A DNA stretch of 64,000 nucleotides from Streptomyces sp. RKAG293 (GCF_023701745.1 NZ_JAJOZB010000002.1:1-64000); one strand, 5' to 3'; positions 1 through 7,370 are shown, numbered from the stretch's first letter. Translations and numbers: made by a program. The notes: a model not told the origin generated them from the letters alone.

Positions 1-76
1 CATTGCCGTGCAGCGGGCCCGGGGCCGCGGCCGTCAGATCGCGCTCGGCGACAGGGCTGGGGCTCTGCTTGGACAT
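1..76 (-). CDS. N-terminal fragment of an unidentified protein (cut by window edge)
   Basis: Only the first 25 codons are present, starting MSKQSPSPVAERDLTAAA, so no family can be assigned. The ATG at 76 follows a purine-rich GGGAGAG ribosome site, and the gene lies directly downstream of the first copy of the repeated promoter/leader block (118-166). That context, rather than the protein itself, supports it as a real gene and as a member of the minus-strand array. Confidence 0.6.
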   Translation of the reverse strand, partial: MSKQSPSPVAERDLTAAAPGPLHGN

Positions 77-117
77 GACTCTCCCTCGATTTGGGGGGTG
101 TGCTTTCGATTGCCGAC

Positions 118-166
118 CGGTTGCCACCACCGACCAACAAGACAACTATATCTCACACGGGCCACA
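118..166 (-). promoter_or_regulatory. Repeated promoter/leader block, copy 1
   Basis: On the minus strand it reads TATAGTTGTCTTGTTGG (TATAGT at 150-145), with a TGTGGC box 16 nt upstream of TATAGT and a leader holding GTGGCA (127-122) in the loop of a weak 4-bp CGGT/ACCG stem. It drives the gene at 1-76. The family of copies is described under findings. Confidence 0.75.
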
Positions 167-294
167 TTTGGGGTTGCGACAGACCCCTTTCTCCTCGAAT
201 TCCCCGTGGTCACAGACCATTTGGCCCCCCTGGGCGGGGCATTGCTCGAGGTCGTTTCGCCGCCGCCGCGTGGAGCGCCAGGGGCAATGTGGAC

Positions 295-336
295 GGCGCA
301 GCGCGCCGACCCGAGAGGGGGAGGGAGCGCTGCGCC
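295..336 (-). terminator. Hairpin terminator after the DUF6573-like gene
   Basis: A perfect 10-bp inverted repeat (GGCGCAGCGC at 295-304, GCGCTGCGCC at 327-336) lies 24 bp past the stop of the gene at 360-866. The rest of 167-359 shows nothing else that can be named. Confidence 0.5.
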
Positions 337-359
337 GTAGGGGTTGCTACCGCCGGGTG

Positions 360-866
360 TCAGTCCTCGTCGTACTGCGCGATGTTGAGCACCGGTTCGC
401 CGTTGTCACCGCCGGTGATCTCGGCAATGACGTGTGTCTTCCGGGCAGTGCGGGTGCGGCCGTCGCGGGGGACGCGGTACAGCTCCACCGGGAACCGGAG
501 GATCGAGGGACTGACGCGGCGGCGGAGATTGAGGCTGGTCATCCACAGGACGTCCCACAGGCGGCCGGTCTCGTCCTGGACGGTCTGGCGGTCGGTGTCC
601 TCGTCGCTCCACTCGACAGTGTCGGCCCAGGCTGCAGCGGTCAGCGCGACGGATAGAGGGAGTCCCGCCTCCCTGGCGAGTGCTGCGGGAACCTCGATCA
701 GCGCGCCGTCCGCGATCGCCCTGGAGCGCGTATAGACGTGGATGACGTCGCCGAAGAGCTCGGTGAGGGAATCGGCCGGCTGCGCTGGCTCGGCCGTCCA
801 GCGCATCGCGTCTTCGCTGAGGCTGTCGTGATCGGCCGCGCCGCCCATCAGGGGATTGTCGGTCAT
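360..866 (-). CDS. DUF6573-like protein
   Basis: This 168-residue protein has the recognisable DUF6573 pattern: LFGDVIHVYTRSRAIADGAL near residues 37-56, then LAREAGLPLSVALTAAAW, and QDETGRLWDVLWM in the middle. The family is small, soluble, common on plasmids and phages, and has no known activity. The ATG at 866 has GGAGAAG in front. Between it and the upstream gene lie a terminator and a GC-rich stem-loop with GTGGCA in the loop (895-921), so its leader belongs to the same set as the promoter blocks even though no TATAGT copy is present. Function unknown; family assignment from memory of the consensus. Confidence 0.75.
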   Translation of the reverse strand: MTDNPLMGGAADHDSLSEDAMRWTAEPAQPADSLTELFGDVIHVYTRSRAIADGALIEVPAALAREAGLPLSVALTAAAWADTVEWSDEDTDRQTVQDETGRLWDVLWMTSLNLRRRVSPSILRFPVELYRVPRDGRTRTARKTHVIAEITGGDNGEPVLNIAQYDED

Positions 867-894
867 TGCTTCTCCAAGAGGTTGGGTTTTCGGT

Positions 895-921
895 GCGGCG
901 GGGGTGCCACTCCCCCGCCGC
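895..921 (-). promoter_or_regulatory. GTGGCA-loop leader stem-loop (promoterless type)
   Basis: A 10-bp perfect stem (GCGGCGGGGG at 895-904, CCCCCGCCGC at 912-921) closes a 7-nt loop that reads AGTGGCA on the minus strand. A TTTCGGT element (plus strand 887-894) lies between it and the ribosome site of the gene at 360-866. The same arrangement recurs at 1424-1450 and 7299-7323. Confidence 0.55.
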
Positions 922-925
922 CGGG

Positions 926-955
926 CCGGGGCGCAGCCGGTCGGCTGCGCCCCGG
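926..955 (-). terminator. Hairpin terminator
   Basis: A 14-bp perfect inverted repeat (926-939 / 942-955) with a 2-nt centre lies 5 bp after the stop of the gene at 961-1392. A near copy is at 1457-1486. Confidence 0.6.
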
Positions 956-960
956 GGGTT

Positions 961-1392
961 CTAGACGTTCAGGGGCGGTGCCTCGGCGTACTCCACGCCG
1001 CGTTCCGGCGGGATCGGCTCGCCCTCGGGGTCGGTGCAGTAGGCGTTGAAGATTTGGGCGCGGCTGAGCGGGATGGCGGTGTGGTCCTGGAGGTACCAGC
1101 CGCACACGCGGGCGCCGTTGTCGGTCGCGGTGCGCACGACCAGGCCGCCGATACGGCCCGCCAGCATCAGCGTCACGATGCGGTCGGTTTCGCCCTGGTC
1201 GACCGTGATTCGCTCGCCCGTGGTGCAGAACGGCACCGTGGACACGAAGTAGTCGTCCGACGTGGAGTGCGCGCGGATCGAGACGGTGAGTGTGTGGCAC
1301 CCATCGCCGACGGCGGTAAGGACGCTGTTGAGTAGTGCGGCGGCGTTCTCGACCGCTCGCGGGAACATTGCGTGCAGGAAGTGGTGGTCCAT
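961..1392 (-). CDS. Hypothetical protein, 143 aa
   Basis: No family is recognised. The protein starts MDHHFLHAMFPRAVENAAAL and has mixed alpha/beta character, with no signal peptide or membrane segment. The ATG at 1392 is chosen because the leader stem-loop with GTGGCA (1424-1450) and a TTCTCGGT element lie just upstream. It is flanked by two near-identical terminators, so it is probably a transcription unit of its own or a read-through segment of the 2148-2200 promoter unit. It is one of the small soluble proteins of the minus-strand array. Confidence 0.65.
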   Translation of the reverse strand: MDHHFLHAMFPRAVENAAALLNSVLTAVGDGCHTLTVSIRAHSTSDDYFVSTVPFCTTGERITVDQGETDRIVTLMLAGRIGGLVVRTATDNGARVCGWYLQDHTAIPLSRAQIFNAYCTDPEGEPIPPERGVEYAEAPPLNV

Positions 1393-1423
1393 GGAGTCGC
1401 TCGCTCTCGTGTGGTTCTCGGTG

Positions 1424-1450
1424 GCGGCGGGGGTGCCACTCCCCCGCCGC
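1424..1450 (-). promoter_or_regulatory. GTGGCA-loop leader stem-loop (promoterless type)
   Basis: The stem is GCGGCGGGGG (1424-1433) with CCCCCGCCGC (1441-1450) and the loop reads AGTGGCA on the minus strand. Stem and loop are identical to 895-921, which shows duplication or strong selection. Confidence 0.55.
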
Positions 1451-1456
1451 TTGGGT

Positions 1457-1486
1457 CCGGGGCGCAGCCGGTGGGCTGCGCCCCGG
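1457..1486 (-). terminator. Hairpin terminator
   Basis: A 13-bp inverted repeat (CCGGGGCGCAGCC at 1457-1469, its complement at 1474-1486) sits 7 bp after the stop of the gene at 1493-1726. It is nearly the same as 926-955. Confidence 0.6.
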
Positions 1487-1492
1487 GTCGGG

Positions 1493-1726
1493 CTAATCCC
1501 AGTCGGGGTCGTTCTGGCAGTGCGCGTATGCGCTGGCTGCTGCGGTATCGGCGTCGGTCGCGTCGAACTCCATGGCCCACCGGGTGAACTCGTCCTCGCT
1601 GCTGCGCAGGCAGACGACGTCGTCGGCGACCGGGCCAGGCAGAACCGCGGCGATGAGCAGTTCGCTCAGGTCGACGTCCATGCGCAGCCCGATGACCGTG
1701 AACGTCTGGGTGGCGGGGGCGCTCAT
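1493..1726 (-). CDS. Hypothetical protein, 77 aa
   Basis: A small acidic protein starting MSAPATQTFTVIGLRMDVDL and ending YAHCQNDPDWD. No family is recognised. Its ATG overlaps the TGA of the upstream gene (1723-2109) by 4 bp, so the two are likely translationally coupled and share the promoter at 2148-2200. A strong hairpin follows its stop. The short length and tight coupling suggest a partner of the upstream DUF3846-like protein, but this is inference. Confidence 0.65.
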   Translation of the reverse strand: MSAPATQTFTVIGLRMDVDLSELLIAAVLPGPVADDVVCLRSSEDEFTRWAMEFDATDADTAAASAYAHCQNDPDWD

Positions 1727-2109
1727 GTGGTGCGTCGCGGCCGGGGCAGGAGCGCGGGCCGCTGGAGATAGCGGTCAACCAGCATGAGGGCCTGGTCTTG
1801 GGTCAGTCCGAGGATGTTGCCCTGGGCGTCCGTGGAGCCGGTGAAGACGATGTCCCCGAAGTACGGGCTAGGCAAAGCCTGGTAGGTGCTCAGGAGCGCG
1901 CAGGCGGGGCCGTTCAGCGGCTGGTCGAGGAGGAGGGCGTCCTCATCGACCCACATGATCAGCTGGGTGGTGAGGTCAATCGGCCGCGCGGTGGTGCAAC
2001 ACAGCGCGCGGTCCGGAGTGGCGACGGTGTCCCAGTGGAGCAAGCGGAACCTACCGGTGGGCGAGACCCACAGTGCGAAGGTCTCCACTGCCATGGCGGT
2101 CGCGGGCAT
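1723..2109 (-). CDS. DUF3846-like protein, 128 aa
   Basis: The middle of the protein reads MWVDEDALLLDQPLNGPACA, followed by GDIVFTGSTDAQGN and GLTQDQALMLVDRYL. This matches the order of features I know from DUF3846 (acidic 'DE' plus 'PLN' plus 'GDIV.. GLT' blocks), a family of unknown function on phages and plasmids. The ATG at 2109 is preferred to upstream in-frame codons because AAAGGGGA lies in front and because the reading frame further up runs through the promoter block (2148-2200). The C-terminus is proline/arginine-rich (PRPRRTT) and overlaps the next gene. Confidence 0.6.
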   Translation of the reverse strand: MPATAMAVETFALWVSPTGRFRLLHWDTVATPDRALCCTTARPIDLTTQLIMWVDEDALLLDQPLNGPACALLSTYQALPSPYFGDIVFTGSTDAQGNILGLTQDQALMLVDRYLQRPALLPRPRRTT

Positions 2110-2147
2110 AGATGTCCCCTTTGATCGGAGGGTGCGCTTTCGGTTCG

Positions 2148-2200
2148 TGGTCGACTGCCACCGCCGACCAACAAGACAACTATACCATCTAAGCGTCACA
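2148..2200 (-). promoter_or_regulatory. Repeated promoter/leader block, copy 2
   Basis: The minus strand shows TGTGACG (2200-2194), TATAGT (2184-2179) and GTCTTGTTGG, then a 6-bp stem (TGGTCG 2148-2153 with CGACCA 2165-2170) whose loop contains GTGGCAG. It serves the two-gene unit 1493-2109. Confidence 0.8.
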
Positions 2201-2259
2201 AATCGGAGTGACGCGTGGACCTTTCGCGGCTTTGTTTTCCCACGTCAGATGCCGTTTCG

Positions 2260-2528
2260 TCCCTCTCGGGCGGGGCACCGTGCGGGGCGTGTCGTCACCC
2301 CCTGGCGCGAAGCGTCGGGGGCAAGGGAGGTGGCAGCGCGGAGCGAGGGGGCGGGGCGCGCAGCGCGCCGGGGCCGGCTGCCACCTTCCGCAGCGCGTGA
2401 GAGCGCGCAGCGCTCGGTCCGGGCCGCAGCGCAGCGGAGGCCCGGCACGCGGGGAGGCGGTACGGGGAAGCGCAGCGGACTCGTACCGCCGGACGGCGCG
2501 GGCTGCACGGTGCCCCGCCCGAGAGGGA
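2260..2528. repeat. Nested inverted-repeat cluster in a 660-bp gene-free stretch
   Basis: A perfect 24-bp inverted repeat (2260-2283 / 2505-2528) encloses a row of further palindromes: 2329-2337 with 2377-2385 (9 bp), 2355-2369 (GGCGCG-CAG-CGCGCC), 2401-2415 (GAGCGC-GCA-GCGCTC), 2419-2425 with 2439-2445 (7 bp) and 2456-2463 with 2483-2490 (8 bp). Several loops contain GCAGCG. No convincing gene lies in 2201-2862. Multiple hairpins with 3-nt GCA-type loops resemble the palindromes of Streptomyces telomeres and single-strand origins, so an origin, transfer site or relic telomere is possible; none is proven. Confidence 0.7.
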
Positions 2529-2862
2529 AAGGGTGTGCAGCCTCACCGCGCCGCACGTCGCCTACTACCGCGTCGCTGCGCCCTGCTGCCGCTGTGTCAG
2601 TACGAACCCGCCAGGCGGGCGCCAGGGGGCCCGTGGAGGTTCCTGCCGGGTGGTGCGCCGGTCGTCCCCGGGTGACGGGCTCCATCGGGTAGGCCGGCGA
2701 CTTCCGCACTGCGGGGCAGTGGGCGCACACCGAAGCGCCCGGGCCGCGCGTTGGGGCTCTTCGGACTGCGACGGTTTCGGTCGGCAGTCGAGGGGCCGCG
2801 CAGGCTCCGGGCGCAACGGTGGGCGGGTCGTTGACCAGGTCGGGGCTCGGTGAGGCGAATGG

Positions 2863-3411
2863 TCAGGTGCGGGTGGAGGGACGCACGGCGCTGTAAGGGC
2901 GCAGCGCGTCATGGTCCCACCGTGCGGGCCGCGCTTGGTCGGACAGCAGGAGGCACAGCTCCGGCGAGTTGGGCTCATCCCACCGGTCATCCGCACCCGC
3001 TGCGCCGTTGAGATCATCCGGCAGGACGTCGAAGCCGCACCCGGCCCAGTCGAGCTCCTGCAGCAGGAATTGGAGGTGGGCGGGGTTTGTCGGGTCGCGC
3101 CTGCCCCAGGCGGCGAGCAGCGTGCCGCCCTGGGGGAGTTCGGTGGGAATCGGCGCGTAGCTGCGCCCGGGGCCGCCTTCCTGTCGGAAGTCCCAGACGT
3201 TGACGTTGTCCGCGTCGCGGACGCTGTCCAGGTACAGGTCCCCGGAGTAGTCGCAGCGGTGCATGACGAGGTAGGCGGCGGTGGGGAACTGCAGCCGGAG
3301 GGTGTCGGCGATGACGTGGGCGATGCGCTGGCCCGTGGCATGGGTCGCGGCGCGCACGGCGTCCCACTCGGCAAGGTTGGCGTACGGGTGCTTGGGGCTG
3401 GCGTGGCTCAT
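2863..3411 (-). CDS. Hypothetical protein, 182 aa
   Basis: The protein begins MSHASPKHPYANLAEWDAV. It has a tryptophan- and aspartate-rich middle (NVNVWDFRQEGG, LLAAWGRRDPTNPAHL) and ends PYSAVRPSTRT. No family, signal or membrane segment is seen. The ATG at 3411 is chosen because the frame upstream is proline/arginine-rich and runs through a terminator. The ribosome site is weak. It follows the gene at 3527-4186 on the same strand after a strong hairpin, so it probably depends on read-through or on an unseen promoter in the 115-bp gap, which contains another GC hairpin (about 3430-3462). Confidence 0.65.
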   Translation of the reverse strand: MSHASPKHPYANLAEWDAVRAATHATGQRIAHVIADTLRLQFPTAAYLVMHRCDYSGDLYLDSVRDADNVNVWDFRQEGGPGRSYAPIPTELPQGGTLLAAWGRRDPTNPAHLQFLLQELDWAGCGFDVLPDDLNGAAGADDRWDEPNSPELCLLLSDQARPARWDHDALRPYSAVRPSTRT

Positions 3412-3490
3412 AGAGGGGCTTCCCTGTGCGGATGGGCCGGCCCCAGGAAAAGGAAGCGGGGCCGGCGGGCGGAGGTACTGGACGGCACTG

Positions 3491-3522
3491 CCCGGGGCGG
3501 CCGGTGTGGCGGCCGCCCCGGG
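3491..3522 (-). terminator. Hairpin terminator
   Basis: A perfect 12-bp inverted repeat (CCCGGGGCGGCC 3491-3502, GGCCGCCCCGGG 3511-3522) starts 5 bp after the stop of 3527-4186. Confidence 0.6.
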
Positions 3523-3526
3523 GTGG

Positions 3527-4186
3527 TCACCGGCCGTCGGGCAGCAGCTGGTTTCCGGTGCGCTGCCAGTACCCGGCCGGGGCACGGTCCGCGATTTCGG
3601 TGAATGAGCCGCTGGCGGTGATCTCGAAGCCGTCCTCGCAGAACAAGATCCGGGCATCGGGGATGCTCTGCAGAGTCGGGCTGTCGGCGGGGAAGTCGCG
3701 GAATCCCATGAAACGATGCGCCGTGTTCACGAACCAGTAGACGTCGCCCTGCGCCAAGTCGCCGTAGCGGACGCTGACCAGGTCATCCGGGCGGAATTGG
3801 CGCCACAGGCGCACGTCGAGACTGTTACAGACCTCCGCCAGCCCTTCGTACAGGGAGTGGAATGTCTCGTCGTCCATGCCCGGCGCGCAGTCCGTCTCCG
3901 CGCTGTTGCCGGTGAAGTGGACGACTCCCCGGATGTTGTGGCCGTCGAAGCCGAACAGTTCGGCCAGACCGGCCGCGACCTGGTTCGGCGCGTCCGGAGT
4001 GCTGGGCTGGTAGTGCATCTCCACGCCGTTGGCGAGCGGGACGGTGGCGTACGGGGTGGGACCAGGGAGCAGCTCGGTGAGGTTGCGGCGGATGTCCGGT
4101 GCGCCGATGGATTCGCTGACGAGTCGGTTCGGGTGCAGGGTGCTGAAGCAGCCGATTTCGTACGGGCCGTTGTTTTCGAGCGCCAC
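3527..4186 (-). CDS. Hypothetical protein, 219 aa
   Basis: No known family is recognised. The product is acidic and probably soluble, with recognisable stretches such as GPYEIGCFSTLHPNRLVSE near the start and DARILFCEDGFEITASGSF near the end. A GTG start at 4186 is preferred because AGGAGAAA sits 6 nt upstream and the frame above it is the repeated leader, not protein. The gene has its own copy of the promoter block (4220-4274) and a terminator directly after its stop, so it appears to be a single-gene unit. Confidence 0.7.
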   Translation of the reverse strand: MALENNGPYEIGCFSTLHPNRLVSESIGAPDIRRNLTELLPGPTPYATVPLANGVEMHYQPSTPDAPNQVAAGLAELFGFDGHNIRGVVHFTGNSAETDCAPGMDDETFHSLYEGLAEVCNSLDVRLWRQFRPDDLVSVRYGDLAQGDVYWFVNTAHRFMGFRDFPADSPTLQSIPDARILFCEDGFEITASGSFTEIADRAPAGYWQRTGNQLLPDGR

Positions 4187-4219
4187 GGTGTTTCTCCTGG
4201 GTTGGATTGTGTCTTCGGT

Positions 4220-4274
4220 GTTGGTCGACTGCCACCGCCGACCAACAAGACAACTATATCCCATTCAAGTCATG
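4220..4274 (-). promoter_or_regulatory. Repeated promoter/leader block, copy 3
   Basis: This copy has the clearest stem: GTTGGTCG (4220-4227) pairs perfectly with CGACCAAC (4239-4246) around an 11-nt loop containing GTGGCAG on the minus strand. TATAGT is at 4258-4253 and the upstream box reads CATGAC (4274-4269), 16 nt away as in the other copies. Confidence 0.8.
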
Positions 4275-4366
4275 ATTTGGTGCGTGCCGTGACCTTTTCA
4301 TCCATCAATTTCCGCATTCGCTGGCCGTCCCGAGGCTCATTCGGGAGCTGCGCCCCGAACGGAAAC

Positions 4367-4389
4367 GACCCCCGCCACAGGCGGGGGTC
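4367..4389. terminator. Hairpin terminator, part of a 41-bp exact repeat
   Basis: GACCCCCGCC-aca-GGCGGGGGTC forms a 10-bp stem. On the minus strand it is followed by GTTTCCGTTC, fitting termination of 4446-5819. The surrounding 41 bp (4350-4390) recur exactly at 7964-8004. Confidence 0.7.
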
Positions 4390-4445
4390 GAGGAGTGTCC
4401 GCAGGCTGCCGGGCGGCACGGGAGGGCCGGCGCTCACCGCAGGCG

Positions 4446-5819
4446 TTACGTCCAATCGCGCCGGGACGGCTCATGGTTGATCTGGACCGGCAGAGGCAGG
4501 CCGTACCAGTCGGCCAGAGCCTCGGTCGCGCTCGCCCGGTCGCGGTATCCGCGCCCCACGTGAGTACCTGCAGCGTCCACGACGTACAAGGTCGCGCCAG
4601 CGAAGTTGGCATGCAGGATCACGTCCCCGCCGACCTGGCGCGGGTCATAGGGGTGCTCCGACTCTTGGTCCGTGGCTGCGGCGGCGAAGCGGACGCGCTC
4701 GGTGAACTCGTCGGGTCGACCCACGGCCTGGACGCGGGCAATGGTCGGCGCCGCCTGCGGGCGAGGAGCGCGGGCACTGACGCGCACGCGGTTGCGCGAC
4801 AGGTGAGTGAATCCAGCCTCGGCCAGCGCGGCTTCCAGTTGATCCAGGGCCGCATCCCACCGTTCACGAGCTGCGGTTCCCTTGCGCGGGTCCGCGCCCC
4901 GCTGGACGCGGAGCACCATCACCCCCTGGCCGTCGGCCAGGACCTGGAATCCGTCCAACGCGCCATCGTCGTCCGCTTCGATGTCGACCATGTCGGTCCG
5001 GGCAGCGAGCTCACGCCGGGCAAGCTGGACCTGCCAGCCCTGCGCGTTCGGCGCGGGAACGCTGGCCACCTGTTCAACGACCACTCCGGCCCCGCCCGGG
5101 GTGTATTCACGCTCCCCCGTACCTCCGGCACCCCGGGCAAAGACGACGAGGTAGCGGCCGGAAACCGACACCTCCACCCGGAAGCCCTTTCCCTGCAAGT
5201 GTTCGGCGATCCGCGGCAGCTCTCCCGCGAGGGAGTCGGCCGGGCCGGCACCGCGCCACAGGATGACCACCCGCCGGTTATGGTCCTCCCCCTCCGCGCT
5301 GAACCCCTCGCTGCGCGCGGTGCCATCCGAGCGGAGCTCGGCGCGAGTGAATCCGCCGCGCGCCAGCAGGTTGGAGAGGGATGAGGCGGTGATGCCGGTA
5401 GCGCGGGCCGCGCGGCGGGCCTTGACCCGCGCTTCCTTGACGCAGCGCAGCTCCGGGCACACGGCGCCAACCGGCTTGATGTGCTGCCCGTAGGCGGCGC
5501 CCTTGGTGCGCGGGCACGGCTCCACAGTGCCGGGCTGGTACCAGTAGGCGCGGACATACGGCGAGAACGTGCCGTCAACTTGGGTGATCAACCGCTTCGC
5601 GTCGCTGACGACCGACTCTGCGGACTGCCCCGGCATTCCGTACTGGGGCCGGCCGTCGACGTCCCACTCACCGTTGATCGCGAAGGCCACGCGGGGATAT
5701 TCCTCGCCCTGGTCCTCCGCTACCGGGCGCGTCTCGATCGTGCGGCCCTTGTACTCGAGGCGGGCGACCGCCGAGCTCTCGGTGTCGATCTCGCCTCGGG
5801 TGCCTGCCATGTGAGCCAT
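4446..5819 (-). CDS. Hypothetical protein, 457 aa
   Basis: This is the largest product of the small-gene array. It begins MAHMAGTRGEIDTESSAVAR. It has a central basic stretch (VKEARVKARRAARATGITAS) that could contact nucleic acid, a possible alpha/beta domain in the second half, and a C-terminus (HVGRGYRDRASATEALADWY) that looks like a short helical domain. No catalytic motif is visible. The ATG at 5819 has GAGGAG 8 nt upstream and lies just below promoter copy 4 (5854-5908). A strong terminator follows 57 bp after the stop. Function unknown. Confidence 0.75.
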   Translation of the reverse strand: MAHMAGTRGEIDTESSAVARLEYKGRTIETRPVAEDQGEEYPRVAFAINGEWDVDGRPQYGMPGQSAESVVSDAKRLITQVDGTFSPYVRAYWYQPGTVEPCPRTKGAAYGQHIKPVGAVCPELRCVKEARVKARRAARATGITASSLSNLLARGGFTRAELRSDGTARSEGFSAEGEDHNRRVVILWRGAGPADSLAGELPRIAEHLQGKGFRVEVSVSGRYLVVFARGAGGTGEREYTPGGAGVVVEQVASVPAPNAQGWQVQLARRELAARTDMVDIEADDDGALDGFQVLADGQGVMVLRVQRGADPRKGTAARERWDAALDQLEAALAEAGFTHLSRNRVRVSARAPRPQAAPTIARVQAVGRPDEFTERVRFAAAATDQESEHPYDPRQVGGDVILHANFAGATLYVVDAAGTHVGRGYRDRASATEALADWYGLPLPVQINHEPSRRDWT

Positions 5820-5853
5820 GCGGATCTCCTCGTTCGGTGCGTGCGGTTCGGTT

Positions 5854-5908
5854 GTTGGATGGCTGCCACCACCAACCAACGAGACAACTATATCCATTTT
5901 TCATCACG
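5854..5908 (-). promoter_or_regulatory. Repeated promoter/leader block, copy 4
   Basis: TATAGT (5892-5887) is followed by TGTCTCGTTGGTTGG and preceded at 16 nt by CGTGAT (5908-5903). GTTGG (5854-5858) can pair with CCAAC (5872-5876) around a loop with GTGGCAG. The stem bases differ from other copies but still pair, which suggests compensatory change. Confidence 0.75.
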
Positions 5909-6038
5909 AGAGGGAAGGGCGCGCCGCGTATTTCTTGATCCTGGAGTTCGCACGGTCGCGCAGATGCGAGGCGTTGGGGACGGGCCCGCTGCGTACGCGT
6001 CGACCAGGCGCGGCGTGGCCGAAGTGGGCACGCGCATG

Positions 6039-6071
6039 CCCGGGCCCGCCAGCGACAGCAGCGGGCCCGGG
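6039..6071 (-). terminator. Hairpin terminator
   Basis: A perfect 11-bp inverted repeat (CCCGGGCCCGC 6039-6049, GCGGGCCCGGG 6061-6071) lies just past the stop of 6083-6808. Confidence 0.5.
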
Positions 6072-6082
6072 GGGACGGACGG

Positions 6083-6808
6083 TTAGAGCTGCTGCTCCCG
6101 GGCGCGTAGGGCGCTCAGTGGCAGGGGCCGGCTGGTGCCGCCTCGGCGGTCGCGGAGGATGGCCACATCGCCGAGCTGGTCGCGCAGCTCGTTCTCTTCG
6201 GACTCGGCTCGGGCGTACCGGTCGGGGAGGGTGGCCAGCAGGTGTTTCCACTGGCGTTGTCCTGCTCGTACGCAGACACCCCCGCAGTTGTTGTGGGAGA
6301 AGCCGAGTTCGTAGAGCCGGGGCGGCGTGACGCCGAGGCGGCGCACTTCGGCCAGCAACTCTTCCTTGGTGGCGTCCGGGCCGTCGGCGAGGGGGAAGCG
6401 CACCGGCCAGGGCTGCCAGTTGCGGGCGATGGCAGGGATGCGGCGGCGGTCGTGGTCATTGGGTTCGATGCCGACGTATGCGATGGAGTCGTCCGCTGGC
6501 GCGTGCTGTTCCATCCAGCGGCGGCACGGCTTCTGCTTGAGGATGGTGGTGCAGGGCGCCAGTCGGTCGTTCCCCAGGAAGCGCTGGTCCCGGAAGACCT
6601 CCCAGGGGTTGCGGCCGTCGCGGACGATGGTCAGCGGCACTCCCAGGAAGGCGGCTGCGTCGTCCGAGAAGCGCCACAGGTCCTCGTCCTCGGCGCGGGT
6701 GTCGGCGATCAGGAGCGTCATGTCAGCGGTGCCGTACTCCTCCGCGACACGGACTGCGGCAAGGAAGGATCCGACTCCGCCCGAGAACTGGATAACGTGG
6801 CGCGTCAT
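6083..6808 (-). CDS. PP-loop ATPase, PAPS-reductase/adenine nucleotide alpha-hydrolase type
   Basis: The N-terminus QFSGGVGS (residues 7-14) is the SGGxxS pyrophosphate-binding loop of the PP-loop superfamily, which activates substrates by adenylation. A cysteine cluster NNCGGVCVRAGQ (near residue 174) resembles the C-terminal motif of phage and plasmid phosphoadenosine-phosphosulfate reductase-like proteins. Length (241 aa) is normal for the group. The substrate cannot be read from the sequence; sulfur transfer or nucleoside modification are both possible. Its ATG overlaps the stop of 6805-7266 by 4 bp, so the pair is coupled, and a hairpin follows. Confidence 0.7.
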   Translation of the reverse strand: MTRHVIQFSGGVGSFLAAVRVAEEYGTADMTLLIADTRAEDEDLWRFSDDAAAFLGVPLTIVRDGRNPWEVFRDQRFLGNDRLAPCTTILKQKPCRRWMEQHAPADDSIAYVGIEPNDHDRRRIPAIARNWQPWPVRFPLADGPDATKEELLAEVRRLGVTPPRLYELGFSHNNCGGVCVRAGQRQWKHLLATLPDRYARAESEENELRDQLGDVAILRDRRGGTSRPLPLSALRAREQQL

Positions 6809-7266
6809 GCGCTCGCTCCCAGGTCGTGCAGCTCGATGCGGCGCGCGTAGCGGATGAGGGTGACCTCGAACAGGCGCAGCGTGGACAGGTCAATGCGGTC
6901 CCGCTGCGTCGCGATCAGCCACGCATGGTGCCTGCGGACGCAGTCGCCGGTAGGCAGCACGGCCGGGCCGCGATCGAAGCGGAAGACGCGCTCCGCCGCG
7001 TGCGCACCCTCGGGCAGCTCCGGCGGTGCGGTGGCCCGGCCGGGCCCGGGAAGGTCGTCGTACGTGATGGCGCGGTCGGTGCGGTCGATGGCGTGCTCGG
7101 TCAGTTCCACCCGGTCAACGAACGGCTTGTCATCCCAGTAGCTGTACCAGCGGGACGCGGCGTCGGCCGCCTCCAGGGGCGCAGTGGTGTACACCGGCTG
7201 GCCGTTGCGGTCGCAGGCCGCGACGGTCCACCAGACCTTGCGTGTCGCAGTGTCGACAGTGCTCAT
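6805..7266 (-). CDS. Hypothetical protein, 153 aa
   Basis: It starts MSTVDTATRKVWWTVAACDR and carries acidic loops and a C-terminal helix with arginines (RLFEVTLIRYARRIELHDLG). No family is recognised. The ATG at 7266 is chosen for its purine-rich upstream site and because the frame above runs through the leader stem-loop (7299-7323). It overlaps the PP-loop gene by 4 bp and is probably its partner or regulator. No TATAGT block precedes it, so transcription likely comes from 7851-7897 past a terminator, or from an unseen promoter. Confidence 0.65.
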   Translation of the reverse strand: MSTVDTATRKVWWTVAACDRNGQPVYTTAPLEAADAASRWYSYWDDKPFVDRVELTEHAIDRTDRAITYDDLPGPGRATAPPELPEGAHAAERVFRFDRGPAVLPTGDCVRRHHAWLIATQRDRIDLSTLRLFEVTLIRYARRIELHDLGASA

Positions 7267-7298
7267 GATTCCTCGCCTCTCGTGTGGTGTTCTCGGTT

Positions 7299-7323
7299 GG
7301 GGGTGGCTGCCACCGCCACCCCC
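7299..7323 (-). promoter_or_regulatory. GTGGCA-loop leader stem-loop (promoterless type)
   Basis: GGGGGTGGC (7299-7307) pairs with GCCACCCCC (7315-7323), and the loop reads GGTGGCA on the minus strand. TTCTCGGT lies between it and the start of 6805-7266. The stem sequence differs from 895-921, but the loop and layout are the same. Confidence 0.55.
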
Positions 7324-7333
7324 GTTGGGTGCC

Positions 7334-7366
7334 GCGCGCTGGCCCGGCGGGGCCGGGCCAGCGCGC
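7334..7366 (-). terminator. Hairpin terminator
   Basis: A perfect 15-bp inverted repeat (7334-7348 / 7352-7366) sits 5 bp after the stop of 7371-7820. Confidence 0.65.
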
Positions 7367-7370
7367 CCGG

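Noticed and set aside
2208..2675. Plus- and minus-strand frames of 80-160 codons across the hairpin cluster
   Set aside because: They are Arg/Ala/Pro-rich, lack ribosome sites and run through strong palindromes, so composition explains them.
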